DNA of 64,000 nucleotides from Proteiniclasticum ruminis (GCF_900115135.1 NZ_FOVK01000002.1:194512-258511), one strand, 5' to 3'; shown: positions 8,608 through 16,927, counted from the stretch's first letter. The notes: generated by a model not told the origin, from the sequence alone. Translations and numbers: made by a program.

Positions 8608-10620
8608 TTACAGGATGGAGTCTCTTGTCATGAGAATCATGGCAGAGTAGGGTTTCAGAGTAATGGAGGCTTCTTTGGTGCTCCATAGAGGCAAAATGCC
8701 AGCCTCATCCTTATCCAGAAGGACATCCCAGTGAGCACTGGGGATTCTCAGTTTAAAACTGTTCTCCCCACCGTTGAACGCCACCAGAAGGGTGTAGAAC
8801 CCGTTGGGGTCTTTCAGGGTATAGGAGATGAAGTTTCGGTCTTCCGGTCCGTAGAAGCTGAGGTATTTTCCAATCTCTTCTGCTGTTCTCAAGCGGAATG
8901 CAGGATACTCCTTACGAAGTGCAATGAGTCCTTTATAGTACTGGACCACATCGATGTTTCTGGACTTCTGGCTCCAGTTCAGCGCATTTACCTTGTCACT
9001 GGAACGGTAAGAGTTGTGGTCTCCACCCTTGGTTCTTAAAAACTCCACGCCTGCATGAAGGAAGGGTACCCCCTGACTGGTGAGAACGATGGTGTTGGCA
9101 AGCTTTGCCATGTCTTTCAGAGTTTCTCTGCTGGCGCCTTTGTTTGCGGCCTCCAGCTTGTCATAAAGAGTCAGATTGTCATGGGCGGACACGTAGTTGA
9201 TGCTCTGCCCTGGATTCTGTGCCCAGGGGAAATCCGTATAGAGGATCCTTCTGTAGTTCACCTGGGGATGGTTTACGGCACCGGTGATGCCGAATTTCAC
9301 AGATTCTCTCTGTCCTCTACTACTGACAAAGCCGCCTTTCTCATTGAAGAACACATGGCCTTTGATGCCGTCCCGGATATCATCATTGAAAGCGCCAATG
9401 CCGGTCACCTGACTGATGTTTCTCTTCACCAGACGGAGGTCTTCATGTAAGGGGCTGTTTCCGCCAGTCCAGCCTTCTCCATAGAGAAGAATGTCCGGTT
9501 TTACAGATCGAAGAGCTTTTTCAATCTCTCTCATGGTTTCTGTATCATGGATGCCCATAAGATCAAACCGGAAGCCATCCATTTTGTATTCTTCCACCCA
9601 GAAGAGCAAAGAATCGATGATGAATTTCCGCATCATGGGTCTTTCTGAAGCGGTTTCATTGCCACAGGCAGATGCGTCTGTGAACTCTCCACCACTGCTT
9701 CTATGGTAATAGAGGGGCACGGTTTTGTGGAAGTTGGAGGTCAGTCCGTCGTAGGTGTGGTTGTAGACCACGTCCATGATGACGCCCATACCATGTTTAT
9801 GAAGACTCATGATGAGGCTTTTGAGTTCCCGGATTCTAGAGGCGGGATCTTTTGGATCGCTGGCGTAGGATCCTTCGGGAACGTTATAGTTGAGAGGATC
9901 GTATCCCCAGTTGTAGGCACCGTCTTCTCCAAGCTCATCCAAGGCGTTGAAGTCAAAGACAGGCAGGAGCTGCACATGGGTGACACCCATCTCTTTCAGA
10001 TGGGAGAGTCCGGTGCTGTGTCCTTTTTTGTTTCTGGTGCCTTCTTCGGTGAAGCCCAGGTATTTTCCCTTTGCCTCAATGCCGGAATCCTCGTGGATGG
10101 AGAGATCTCTCACATGCACTTCATAGACCACGGCGTCCACCGGATTCTCAAGAAGGGGAACCTGGTGGGACCTGAAGTTTTCAGGATCCGTTTCTTTCAG
10201 AGAAAGAAGATAACCTTTTTCTCCATTGACGCCAACACAGGTGGCATAAGGCCCAGGGGTATGGGTTATTGCTTCTTCATGATGTACCTCAAAGAGGTAG
10301 TAGTGGCTGGAGGCCATGAGGGGCAGTCTCAGAAGAAAGGTGCCCTTTTCGCTGCGCTCCATGTCGTAGGTGAGAAAGGGGGTCTTTTCGTCTGCCCTGT
10401 TATAGAGCTGGAAGTTCACCTTTGTGGCCATGGGGGCCCAAAGACGCACATGGATGTGGTCTTCTTCATATTGGATAAAGAGATCCTTTCCTTCATAGGT
10501 GAGATTCTCTTTAAAGAATTCTGAGTCGTAAAAGTCCGTCAGGCCTTCGAAGTTCGGAAGAATCTTTGGAAGGGTTGTGAGTTCCCCGTGGACGGATGTG
10601 GGAAATATTTTTTCTGCCAT
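8608..10620 (-). CDS. pulA: Type I pullulanase (GH13)
   Basis: Hydrolyses alpha-1,6 branch bonds of pullulan, glycogen or limit dextrins. It has no signal peptide, so it acts in the cytosol. A CBM48-like N-terminal domain spans about 45-150. The GH13 barrel follows, with the pullulanase signature YNWGYDPLNYNVPEGSY, DVVYNHT, the nucleophile-bearing GFRFDLMG, the acid/base-bearing GEGWTGG and SAHDNLTLYDK. 670 aa, slightly short for the family. AAAAGGA precedes the ATG. It is monocistronic, with a promoter overlapped by a palindrome at 10705-10740 and its own terminator. Confidence 0.95.
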   Translation of the reverse strand: MAEKIFPTSVHGELTTLPKILPNFEGLTDFYDSEFFKENLTYEGKDLFIQYEEDHIHVRLWAPMATKVNFQLYNRADEKTPFLTYDMERSEKGTFLLRLPLMASSHYYLFEVHHEEAITHTPGPYATCVGVNGEKGYLLSLKETDPENFRSHQVPLLENPVDAVVYEVHVRDLSIHEDSGIEAKGKYLGFTEEGTRNKKGHSTGLSHLKEMGVTHVQLLPVFDFNALDELGEDGAYNWGYDPLNYNVPEGSYASDPKDPASRIRELKSLIMSLHKHGMGVIMDVVYNHTYDGLTSNFHKTVPLYYHRSSGGEFTDASACGNETASERPMMRKFIIDSLLFWVEEYKMDGFRFDLMGIHDTETMREIEKALRSVKPDILLYGEGWTGGNSPLHEDLRLVKRNISQVTGIGAFNDDIRDGIKGHVFFNEKGGFVSSRGQRESVKFGITGAVNHPQVNYRRILYTDFPWAQNPGQSINYVSAHDNLTLYDKLEAANKGASRETLKDMAKLANTIVLTSQGVPFLHAGVEFLRTKGGDHNSYRSSDKVNALNWSQKSRNIDVVQYYKGLIALRKEYPAFRLRTAEEIGKYLSFYGPEDRNFISYTLKDPNGFYTLLVAFNGGENSFKLRIPSAHWDVLLDKDEAGILPLWSTKEASITLKPYSAMILMTRDSIL

Positions 10621-10704
10621 GTAGTTTTCGTTCCTTTTTTCTTAAAAATTCCTTGGAAAAACGCTGCACTTTTTCAGCGGATCCCAAGGGAAAGTCACAG
10701 GTTT

Positions 10705-10740
10705 ATAATACAGAATAATCCTTGATATCTCAAGGATTAT
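10705..10740 (-). promoter_or_regulatory. pulA promoter with palindromic operator
   Basis: On the minus strand TTGAGA (plus 10728-10733), 17-bp spacer, TATTAT (10705-10710). A perfect 11-bp-arm palindrome (10715-10725 and 10730-10740, 4-bp centre) covers the -35 box and spacer. Such placement suggests repressor control, perhaps by a sugar-responsive regulator. The rest of 10621-10956 holds only leader DNA and the tRNA promoter. Confidence 0.65.
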
Positions 10741-10906
10741 CTAAAAAATATCCCACTTGTTTCAAATAGGAATTTCCAGTATGAATGTCCTAACGTATGT
10801 GGATGGATCTGATTTTTTTTTGTTTCTATAAAGCTTGAGCCTTAAGACCTTTAGAGGCTTGGTGGAAAAAATTGCTGATTTTATGAGGATTCTATGAATT
10901 TTCCCC

Positions 10907-10935
10907 TTGACTATTTAGGCCGAACTGGGTAGAAT
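10907..10935 (+). promoter_or_regulatory. tRNA operon promoter
   Basis: TTGACT (10907-10912), 17-bp spacer, TAGAAT (10930-10935), 21 bp before the first tRNA base. Confidence 0.7.
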
Positions 10936-10956
10936 AATACATGTGATAAAAAACAG

Positions 10957-11042
10957 GCAGATGTGGCGGAATGGCAGACGCACTATCTTGAGGGGGTAGC
11001 GGGCAACAGCTCGTATGGGTTCAAGTCCCATCATCTGCACCA
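10957..11042 (+). tRNA. tRNA-Leu(GAG)
   Basis: Acceptor arm GCAGATG pairs with CATCTGC, and CCA is encoded at the end. The anticodon stem CTATC/GGTAG holds loop TTGAGGG (anticodon GAG). A long class II variable arm and a GGTTCAAGTCC T-loop region are present. Confidence 0.95.
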
Positions 11043-11078
11043 TTTTTTATTATTTTTTTTGCTCAAAATTCTATACCT

Positions 11079-11163
11079 GCAGATGTGGCGAAATTGGCAG
11101 ACGCACTAGACTTAGGATCTAGCGCCGAGAGGCGTGGGGGTTCGACTCCCTTCATCTGCACCA
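11079..11163 (+). tRNA. tRNA-Leu(TAG)
   Basis: Acceptor GCAGATG/CATCTGC with encoded CCA. The anticodon stem CTAGA/TCTAG holds loop CTTAGGA (anticodon TAG). A class II variable arm is present. It sits 36 bp after tRNA-Leu(GAG), with which it shares the acceptor and D-arm sequence, suggesting tandem duplication and divergence. Confidence 0.95.
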
Positions 11164-11164
11164 G

Positions 11165-11200
11165 AAAAAAACTCTTTGTGAAAGCAAAGAGTTTTTTTGC
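11165..11200 (+). terminator. Terminator of tRNA-Leu pair
   Basis: Stem of CTCTTTG/CAAAGAG extended by A:T pairs, with a 6-nt loop and a T7 run. Confidence 0.88.
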
Positions 11201-11324
11201 GTGTTCATCCTTGTGTGAGTAGTTGAATAGAGCACAGGGTGATATCTCCATGTTAGTGTATATAGATATAAATAATGTAAACAGTAAGTAGTTTATAAAA
11301 ATTAAAATAATTTACAAATAGGGT

Positions 11325-11350
11325 TAAAAGATATAATTTTTCTTCGATAT
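11325..11350 (+). promoter_or_regulatory. Sigma-D (sigma-28)-like promoter of flagellin gene
   Basis: TAAA (11325-11328), 14-bp spacer, TTCGATAT (11343-11350). The Bacillus sigma-D consensus is TAAA-N14..16-GCCGATAT, so ten of twelve positions match. It lies 90 bp ahead of the flagellin start. Confidence 0.6.
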
Positions 11351-11373
11351 CTATACTGTGGTAGGATTGCCAC

Positions 11374-11415
11374 GGATCTCTTTTATAGAGATCCATGCTT
11401 CTTTTTACAAGAAGC
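11374..11415 (+). other. Two tandem hairpins in flagellin mRNA leader
   Basis: GGATCTC/GAGATCC (11374-11380, 11388-11394), then GCTTCTT/AAGAAGC (11397-11403, 11409-11415), ending 25 bp before the start codon. Neither is followed by a T run, so they look like leader structures rather than terminators. Confidence 0.6.
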
Positions 11416-11440
11416 AGAGTATGGATGCAGGAGTGAAGAC

Positions 11441-14400
11441 ATGAGGATAAGTCAGAGTCTGTTCTATGGGGACCATCTGAGAACCATAGGACAGAATAGA
11501 AAGAAATCAATGGAAAAGCTCAGTTCCGGGCTTGCCATCAACCGGGCGGGTGATAATGCAGCGGGTTTTTCCATCAGCACAAAGCTGAACGCCAAGGTGC
11601 GGGGCATCAGCCAGGCGAGAAGAAACATCATGGATGCGAAGGGCCTCCTTGATGTGGCAGAGATGGGACTCCAGGGGGTGAATGAAGCACTCCACAGGAT
11701 GCGTGAACTCTCTGTTCAGGCAGCGTCAGGCACCCTGTCGGACCTTGATAGAAAAGTGATTCAGCTGGAGATGGATGAAGTAAAGAAAGTGATTTCCAGT
11801 GCGGTTCGAATGACAGAGTACAATACACATAAACCCCTAGCGTCAAACCAAGCTCAAGGTATAAATAGAATCACAAGAACAGAAATGAAATCCATGGGTC
11901 TTGTAAATGAATCAAAATATCTGGAAGTAAAAGAAATGACCATCGACAATCGGGAAGATGTATCCATTGGTGCAAAGGAGACAGTTTTCGCACAGACATC
12001 AAAAGATATCAATTCGAAGGGATTCTCAGATGGTACGTTGGTAAAACTTGCTACGAACCAAATCCAGATCGATGAACGGAAAGTGTATACAGAAAATCTT
12101 GAAAGACCATCTTTTTTACAAAAAAACAGTAGATTGGTTACGATCGAGGGGGTCTCCAAAAGCGCCCACAATTTCGAAGACAGTTCAATAAGAATGGAGT
12201 ATTCGGGTTCCACGTTAAGTGCATTTATCAAGAACAAAGGAAGTACAGTTGAGACAAAAGTAATCATTGGCTATGATTTTGACTGGAGCAAGGGCTTTGG
12301 TGGATTATCCCTATCAGAGAGCGGCAAGGAACTCATATACTATACTACTTCTGGAGAAATCAAACAGAAAACAATTAATTTTAATACAGATGATCAGAAG
12401 ATTACCATCGGAACCGGAAGCGGATATGCAAAAATAGAGTATGCATACCGGCTGGAAAAAAACTTGTTTCCTCAATTTGAAGGGGATAACCTGTTCACTG
12501 ATATTGGGGTATATAGCAGAAAAAATTCCAGTTTAAGTGTCATAGACAAGTACTCAGAAGACACAGGTCATACTTTTAACGATTATTATAAATACGAAAA
12601 CGACATTCTTTATGTGCTCGATAATTATAACAGTACTCACGAATATTCTTATCGGGATTATCGGGATGATTCTGGGAATCTAGATACAAGTGTATATAAA
12701 GTCAGAATTCCATCTGATATGAAACTTTATAATTATCGGGGCGAATCAGGTGCCATCAGTCTTAACGTTACAATCAGAAAGAATGGAGAGAGCACCTATC
12801 GCGTAGAAACACTGGATAGCAGCAGTTTTTTAGCTGAGCGACCTGGTCCTGAAGAGTCGGTGAATGGTGTATATGTTGATCTTGATAGTGGGTATCTGGA
12901 GTTTTACGGAAACCTCAGGCCACAGAATACGGAACGATTGAATGTTTTTTATTCCAGTTATTCGGAAGATCCTCAAATCACAGTAGATCCGTTTATCGAA
13001 GAAGATAACCTTGAAGCATCGGCAGATACAGATAAGGCTCTCCGGGTATATTATAGGGAGAATGGTGAGATGAAAGAGATCAGTCATCAGATGGATGATG
13101 CAGATACAGATTCATTTCATTACTCTTCAGAGACGGGAGTGATAAGAATCAATGATGGTATAAGAGCTGATTTTAGAAGTATTAATTCAGTAGGGATACC
13201 AATCTATCAGGCGTACTATTTTGAAAACTATGGAGATTACGCTTCTTCAGAATACAAACTATACCATTATGAAAACAATACAAAATATGAGCTGAATCCT
13301 GATATTTATGATGTTAATCATGATGGGAAGCCAGATTCCATAGAGATTTATCGGAAAGAAGGGTTGGAAGAGACTCTGCTTCAGTATGGAGTTGACTATA
13401 CATACAACAGTACGAATGCTTCCATAATATTTACCGATGCCGCTCAGAAACTAAATGCGAGTAATAAATATAATGAAAGCTCTAGATTCATTGTGAAGTA
13501 TATGAAAGATTATCAAGTGGATTCCCCGAATTATCATATAAAGATTCCATATTTAGACTATGTTGATTTCTATGAAAAAGAGGGTTCGTTGAGTCTGGGG
13601 GTCTTTGACCAGAACAATCGTGAGATTGACTTTATAAAGGACTCGTCGGATCTAGTTGGGAAAAGTGGATGGTATTTTAATACAGACACTCAAGAAGTTA
13701 TTCTTGTGGGGGATGACAGACCTGAAGTAGGAGATCACATCACAGTCAGATATCTGAATACCATAAATAAGAGCATGGGTATGGAGAACGATTCTTTTGA
13801 TCATTCTTTTTCCGGAGTTTCTTTGGATTTGCTTTACAATGAGGCAAACAGTGCCATAAAGAACCTCAGATTATACCGGACAAACTCAGAAGGAAAGCTG
13901 GAAGAAGTGGAGCATGATGGTGAAAATGGATACTTATATAATGGAACACAGATTTCACTTCATGGCGAGAGCAGACCTATGTTGTTTGAGGGATTGCCGC
14001 TAAAGATTACGTATATCGGTGGGAAGTCCGAGTTTCTAGTAAAGGAAGATCACAAACTGAATAAGCTCTATGTGGATGGTGTTGAAGTCCATGAAGCGAA
14101 TGAGAGTAATGGGTTTAACGGATATCAGATTGTTGATAACAAAGTTGTGTTAGTTGGTGATGCAAGGCTGGATGCGGCTTTGGATAAACCAGGATATGTC
14201 CTTAGTGCTTCTTGGTTTCCTGTAGAGAATATTGTGTATGATGACAGAGGTATGGGGTTTGACCCATATAAGGACCAATGGATTTCCTCTGAGAATTTCG
14301 AGTCCTTCATTAATAAAGAAGATATGAAGATCACGATACGAAAAAATGGACTAAATGCAGTAGAGGAAAGTTTTCTGGATGAAAACGGAAATCTGCTCGA

Positions 14401-14911
14401 ATTATACTTTGAACTCGAAAATGGAAAGGTAGTTCTCTCGGACCAGCTCAAATTCAGGTTTAATGAGTATGACATTACATTAGATTACGCTGCAGAGTTC
14501 ATAACTGAATTTATGCCTCAATCCTACAAATTCCAAGTGGGGGCAAATGGTGGTGATTCATTTCAAGTCAGCATAAGCGCCATGGAAAATATGCTTTTCA
14601 CCACAGACCAGCTCCGGCTGGACACCAGAGAGTATGCAGAAGAGACCATAGGGATCGTGGATCATCTTCTATATAAAGTACAGTCTGAGATGGGCTCTCT
14701 AGGAGCGACTCAAAACAGGCTGGAGGCCATATCGAACAATCTTGCAGTGCTGGAAGAGAATACTACCTCTGCCATGAGCAGAATTATGGATGTGGATTAT
14801 GCTAAGGAGATGATGGTTCAAATAAAAAGTTCAATTTTAGAACAAGCTGTCATCGCTCTGCAAGTACATCAGCTAAACAACAGTGAGAGTATATTATCGC
14901 TGATTTCTTGA
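11441..14911 (+). CDS. Giant flagellin with about 890-residue central insert
   Basis: Flagellar filament protein or flagellin-like surface fibre. The N-terminal D0/D1 helices (about 1-135) carry MRISQSLFYG, SSGLAINRAGDNAAGFSIS and ELSVQAASGTLSDLDR. The C-terminal D1/D0 (about 1030-1156) carries SRIMDVDYAKEM and a coiled end LQVHQLNNSESILSLIS. A usual flagellin is 270-500 aa; this has 1156. The insert is rich in Tyr, Asp, Asn and Ser and looks beta-structured. It has a recurring Gly-[Asp/Glu/Asn]-x-Arg motif near residues 490, 756, 841 and 905, and one calcium-type DVNHDGKPD near 623. No HExxH is seen, so it is not a flagellinolysin. Insert DNA is more AT-rich than the ends. GGAG lies 7 bp before the ATG. 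No other flagellar gene is in the window. Confidence 0.9.
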   Translation: MRISQSLFYGDHLRTIGQNRKKSMEKLSSGLAINRAGDNAAGFSISTKLNAKVRGISQARRNIMDAKGLLDVAEMGLQGVNEALHRMRELSVQAASGTLSDLDRKVIQLEMDEVKKVISSAVRMTEYNTHKPLASNQAQGINRITRTEMKSMGLVNESKYLEVKEMTIDNREDVSIGAKETVFAQTSKDINSKGFSDGTLVKLATNQIQIDERKVYTENLERPSFLQKNSRLVTIEGVSKSAHNFEDSSIRMEYSGSTLSAFIKNKGSTVETKVIIGYDFDWSKGFGGLSLSESGKELIYYTTSGEIKQKTINFNTDDQKITIGTGSGYAKIEYAYRLEKNLFPQFEGDNLFTDIGVYSRKNSSLSVIDKYSEDTGHTFNDYYKYENDILYVLDNYNSTHEYSYRDYRDDSGNLDTSVYKVRIPSDMKLYNYRGESGAISLNVTIRKNGESTYRVETLDSSSFLAERPGPEESVNGVYVDLDSGYLEFYGNLRPQNTERLNVFYSSYSEDPQITVDPFIEEDNLEASADTDKALRVYYRENGEMKEISHQMDDADTDSFHYSSETGVIRINDGIRADFRSINSVGIPIYQAYYFENYGDYASSEYKLYHYENNTKYELNPDIYDVNHDGKPDSIEIYRKEGLEETLLQYGVDYTYNSTNASIIFTDAAQKLNASNKYNESSRFIVKYMKDYQVDSPNYHIKIPYLDYVDFYEKEGSLSLGVFDQNNREIDFIKDSSDLVGKSGWYFNTDTQEVILVGDDRPEVGDHITVRYLNTINKSMGMENDSFDHSFSGVSLDLLYNEANSAIKNLRLYRTNSEGKLEEVEHDGENGYLYNGTQISLHGESRPMLFEGLPLKITYIGGKSEFLVKEDHKLNKLYVDGVEVHEANESNGFNGYQIVDNKVVLVGDARLDAALDKPGYVLSASWFPVENIVYDDRGMGFDPYKDQWISSENFESFINKEDMKITIRKNGLNAVEESFLDENGNLLELYFELENGKVVLSDQLKFRFNEYDITLDYAAEFITEFMPQSYKFQVGANGGDSFQVSISAMENMLFTTDQLRLDTREYAEETIGIVDHLLYKVQSEMGSLGATQNRLEAISNNLAVLEENTTSAMSRIMDVDYAKEMMVQIKSSILEQAVIALQVHQLNNSESILSLIS

Positions 14912-14941
14912 TAGGTATTATAAAAAAATAACAAAGAAAAT

Positions 14942-14985
14942 GAAAAAAGCAATCTTTCTGAAAATGAGAGGTTGCTTTTTCATTT
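14942..14985 (+). terminator. Terminator of flagellin gene
   Basis: AAAAAGCAA pairs with TTGCTTTTT (one G-T extension), with T-rich sequence after. The following 14986-15248 is very AT-rich and holds no gene or clear promoter I can defend. Confidence 0.8.
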
Positions 14986-15248
14986 TATATATTAATATCA
15001 CTATAATAAGATGGTAAATATTTAAAAACAATTTTATCAATATCCGTATAAACCATGAAATGAGTCGGATTGAATCTAAATATAAACTATGATATTATTA
15101 TAGTAACTTTTTAAGAACTTATTCAACATAAAAAATATGATTTAAACTATTTACGGAATGGATGTGTTTATAAGTATAAGTATAAATATATATAATGAAG
15201 TGTTATTTAAGTGAGTACAAGTGACATCATTAAAACGGGGGAGAACGT

Positions 15249-15380
15249 ATGCCATATTATCATTTCAAAAAAATCTGGACACCACTGGAGATGTTTGGTC
15301 TGAAACTATTCAAAGAAACCGAAAAGAAAGAGGTTTGGTATAGCTTCAGAAGCAACAGAAAGAGACCATTATTCAGATAA
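15249..15380 (+). CDS. Small basic peptide, 43 aa, unknown
   Basis: I do not recognise this gene. It begins MPYYHFKKIWTPLEMFGLKL and ends SFRSNRKRPLFR. The composition is unusual: 11 Lys/Arg against 4 Glu, with two Trp, three Tyr and five Phe. It has no signal peptide, no Cys and no long hydrophobic span. The support for a real gene is a GGGGGAG ribosome site 6 bp before the ATG and a terminator 17 bp after the stop, making a one-gene unit. It lies between the giant flagellin and a PadR operon. It could be a cationic toxin, a leaderless bacteriocin-like peptide or a small regulatory protein; none is shown. Confidence 0.55.
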   Translation: MPYYHFKKIWTPLEMFGLKLFKETEKKEVWYSFRSNRKRPLFR

Positions 15381-15396
15381 ACATATTGTGTGTTAG

Positions 15397-15444
15397 ATCA
15401 GCAGGCCGATTCAGGGAAACCTATAATCGTCCTGCTGATTTTTT
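15397..15444 (+). terminator. Terminator after the 43-aa gene
   Basis: ATCAGCAGG (15397-15405) pairs with CCTGCTGAT (15431-15439), followed by a T6 run. Confidence 0.85.
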
Positions 15445-15473
15445 AAGTTTGTGTGAAGTACGATAAAATAATA

Positions 15474-15503
15474 TTGACATTAGTGTACGTCATACACTAT
15501 AGT
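15474..15503 (+). promoter_or_regulatory. padR promoter with inverted-repeat operator
   Basis: TTGACA (15474-15479), 18-bp spacer, TATAGT (15498-15503). The spacer contains TAGTGTA-CGTCA-TACACTA (15481-15499), a perfect 7-bp-arm inverted repeat. Its position between the boxes fits autorepression by the PadR protein encoded next. Confidence 0.72.
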
Positions 15504-15523
15504 ATGAGTAAGAGGTGATGAGA

Positions 15524-15865
15524 ATGAATACCATGGATGAACTGCTGAATTCGTTTCTGATTGAGCTGAAGCGTGGAACCTTAGTGCTGTCTGTCCTCAG
15601 CCAATTAAGTGAAAAGGAATATGGCTATTCTCTTGTACAGAAGCTGGAGGATAAGGGCGTGCCTATAGAGCCTGGAACGCTGTATCCGCTTCTTCGCAGA
15701 CTGGAGAAGCAGGAGCTTCTCACCAGTGAATGGGATACCACAGAAAGCCGTCCCAGAAAGTTCTATGTGCTGAGTGAAAAAGGAAGCCGGGTTTTTACAG
15801 TCTTAAAGAGTGAATGGCTGGGACTTACAGCCACCATGGACGATCTGCTAAAGGAGGGAAAGTAA
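15524..15865 (+). CDS. PadR-family transcriptional regulator
   Basis: DNA-binding repressor of the PadR-s1 type, 113 aa. Winged-helix blocks are visible: LKRGTLVLSVLSQL, the recognition region YGYSLVQKLEDKG and the wing PIEPGTLYPLLRRLEKQ, then SRPRKFYVLSEKG. In-frame starts at 15515 and 15518 overlap the GAGG ribosome site. ATG 15524 lies 8 bp behind it and is preferred. It is followed one base later by a membrane protein gene. PadR plus HAAS-type membrane protein is a recurring Firmicute pair. Confidence 0.92.
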   Translation: MNTMDELLNSFLIELKRGTLVLSVLSQLSEKEYGYSLVQKLEDKGVPIEPGTLYPLLRRLEKQELLTSEWDTTESRPRKFYVLSEKGSRVFTVLKSEWLGLTATMDDLLKEGK

Positions 15866-15866
15866 A

Positions 15867-16883
15867 ATGGAAATGATGGAAAGATACATTTATGCCGTAA
15901 CCAAATACCTGCCAGAAGCCCAAAGAGAAGATGTGGCCATGGAGCTGAGAGGCAATATCCTCGACATGCTGCCGGAAAGCCCCTCAGAGGAAGAAGTGCT
16001 TAAGGTTCTGAAGTCGTTAGGAAGTCCAAGAAAACTCTCAGAAGAGTATAATACCAGGAAAAGATATCTGATAGGACCTTCCTACTTTGATAAATATCTG
16101 GAGGTGCTGAAACTTGTGGTCAGCATCGTCATGATTGTCCTTCTAGTGGTGAATCTGGTTTCCTTTGTTTTTGGCACATCTACGGAATCTTTCGGAGTGG
16201 GAGAGATTGGACGGCTCATTGGCACAATCATTTCTTCCAGTATTTCAGGAGGACTTCAGGCTGCTTTCTGGGTCACCGTATCCTTTGTGATACTGGAAAA
16301 CACGGCTGCTGAAGAAGGGTATCATGAACTCTTCAAAAAAGAGTGGTCTCCTAGAGACTTGGCGCCTGTACCTTCCAGCACATCCCTGAAGATCTCCAAG
16401 GTGGAGGCTGCCATTTCTTTGGTGGTCACCGTCATCTTTATGATTTTCCTCTATATGGGGTCCGACAAGTTTGGCATCTTCTGGATGAAAGATGGAGGCA
16501 CCCTGGAGAATATTCCGGTGTTCCACTTAGAGAGGCTGCAGAGCTATCTGCCACTTTTCTGGATCTTTGCCATAGCTCAGGTGATCTTATTCATCTGGCA
16601 GATGGTGAAAGAATATTGGGACATGCCCATGGCCGTCTTCAATCTGGTCTTCGAACTGGGGTTCTGTGTCCTTGCTATTGTGATTCTCACTGACGGGGCT
16701 CTGCTTAATCCTGCGCTGTACACAGAGCTTCAGGAAAGTATGGGACTGGCGCCAGAGGTGGCGAAGGAATGGATCACAAGAGGAAAGATCTTTACGGGGG
16801 TTCTCATTGTGGTGCTGAGCCTCATTGACAGCCTCAGCACACTCTATAAGGTGCGAAAAGGGATGAGAAAAAAAGAAGCATAG
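15867..16883 (+). CDS. HAAS-domain membrane protein, partner of PadR
   Basis: 338 aa. An N-terminal cytosolic helical domain (about 1-75) begins MEMMERYIYAVTKYLPEAQR and contains SEEYNTRKRYLIGP. This resembles the HAAS/DUF1700 domain commonly found beside PadR regulators. About six or seven membrane spans follow. AGGAGG precedes the ATG. The gene starts one base after the padR stop, so they form one operon ending at the 16887 terminator. The role is unknown; membrane stress signalling has been suggested for relatives. Confidence 0.78.
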   Translation: MEMMERYIYAVTKYLPEAQREDVAMELRGNILDMLPESPSEEEVLKVLKSLGSPRKLSEEYNTRKRYLIGPSYFDKYLEVLKLVVSIVMIVLLVVNLVSFVFGTSTESFGVGEIGRLIGTIISSSISGGLQAAFWVTVSFVILENTAAEEGYHELFKKEWSPRDLAPVPSSTSLKISKVEAAISLVVTVIFMIFLYMGSDKFGIFWMKDGGTLENIPVFHLERLQSYLPLFWIFAIAQVILFIWQMVKEYWDMPMAVFNLVFELGFCVLAIVILTDGALLNPALYTELQESMGLAPEVAKEWITRGKIFTGVLIVVLSLIDSLSTLYKVRKGMRKKEA

Positions 16884-16886
16884 AAA

Positions 16887-16927
16887 GAAGACCGGGAAAG
16901 CTTTTAGTAAGCTCTTCCGGTCTTTTT
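16887..16927 (+). terminator. Terminator of padR operon
   Basis: AGACCGG...CCGGTCT stem extended through AAGCTT/AAGCTC, ending in T5. It lies between convergent genes. Confidence 0.82.

Noticed and set aside
9703-10524. 273-codon plus-strand frame opposite pulA
   Set aside because: It is antisense to conserved GH13 sequence and has no gene-like features.
11253-11510. 85-codon minus-strand frame over the flagellin leader
   Set aside because: It covers the sigma-D-like promoter and both hairpins and has no ribosome site.
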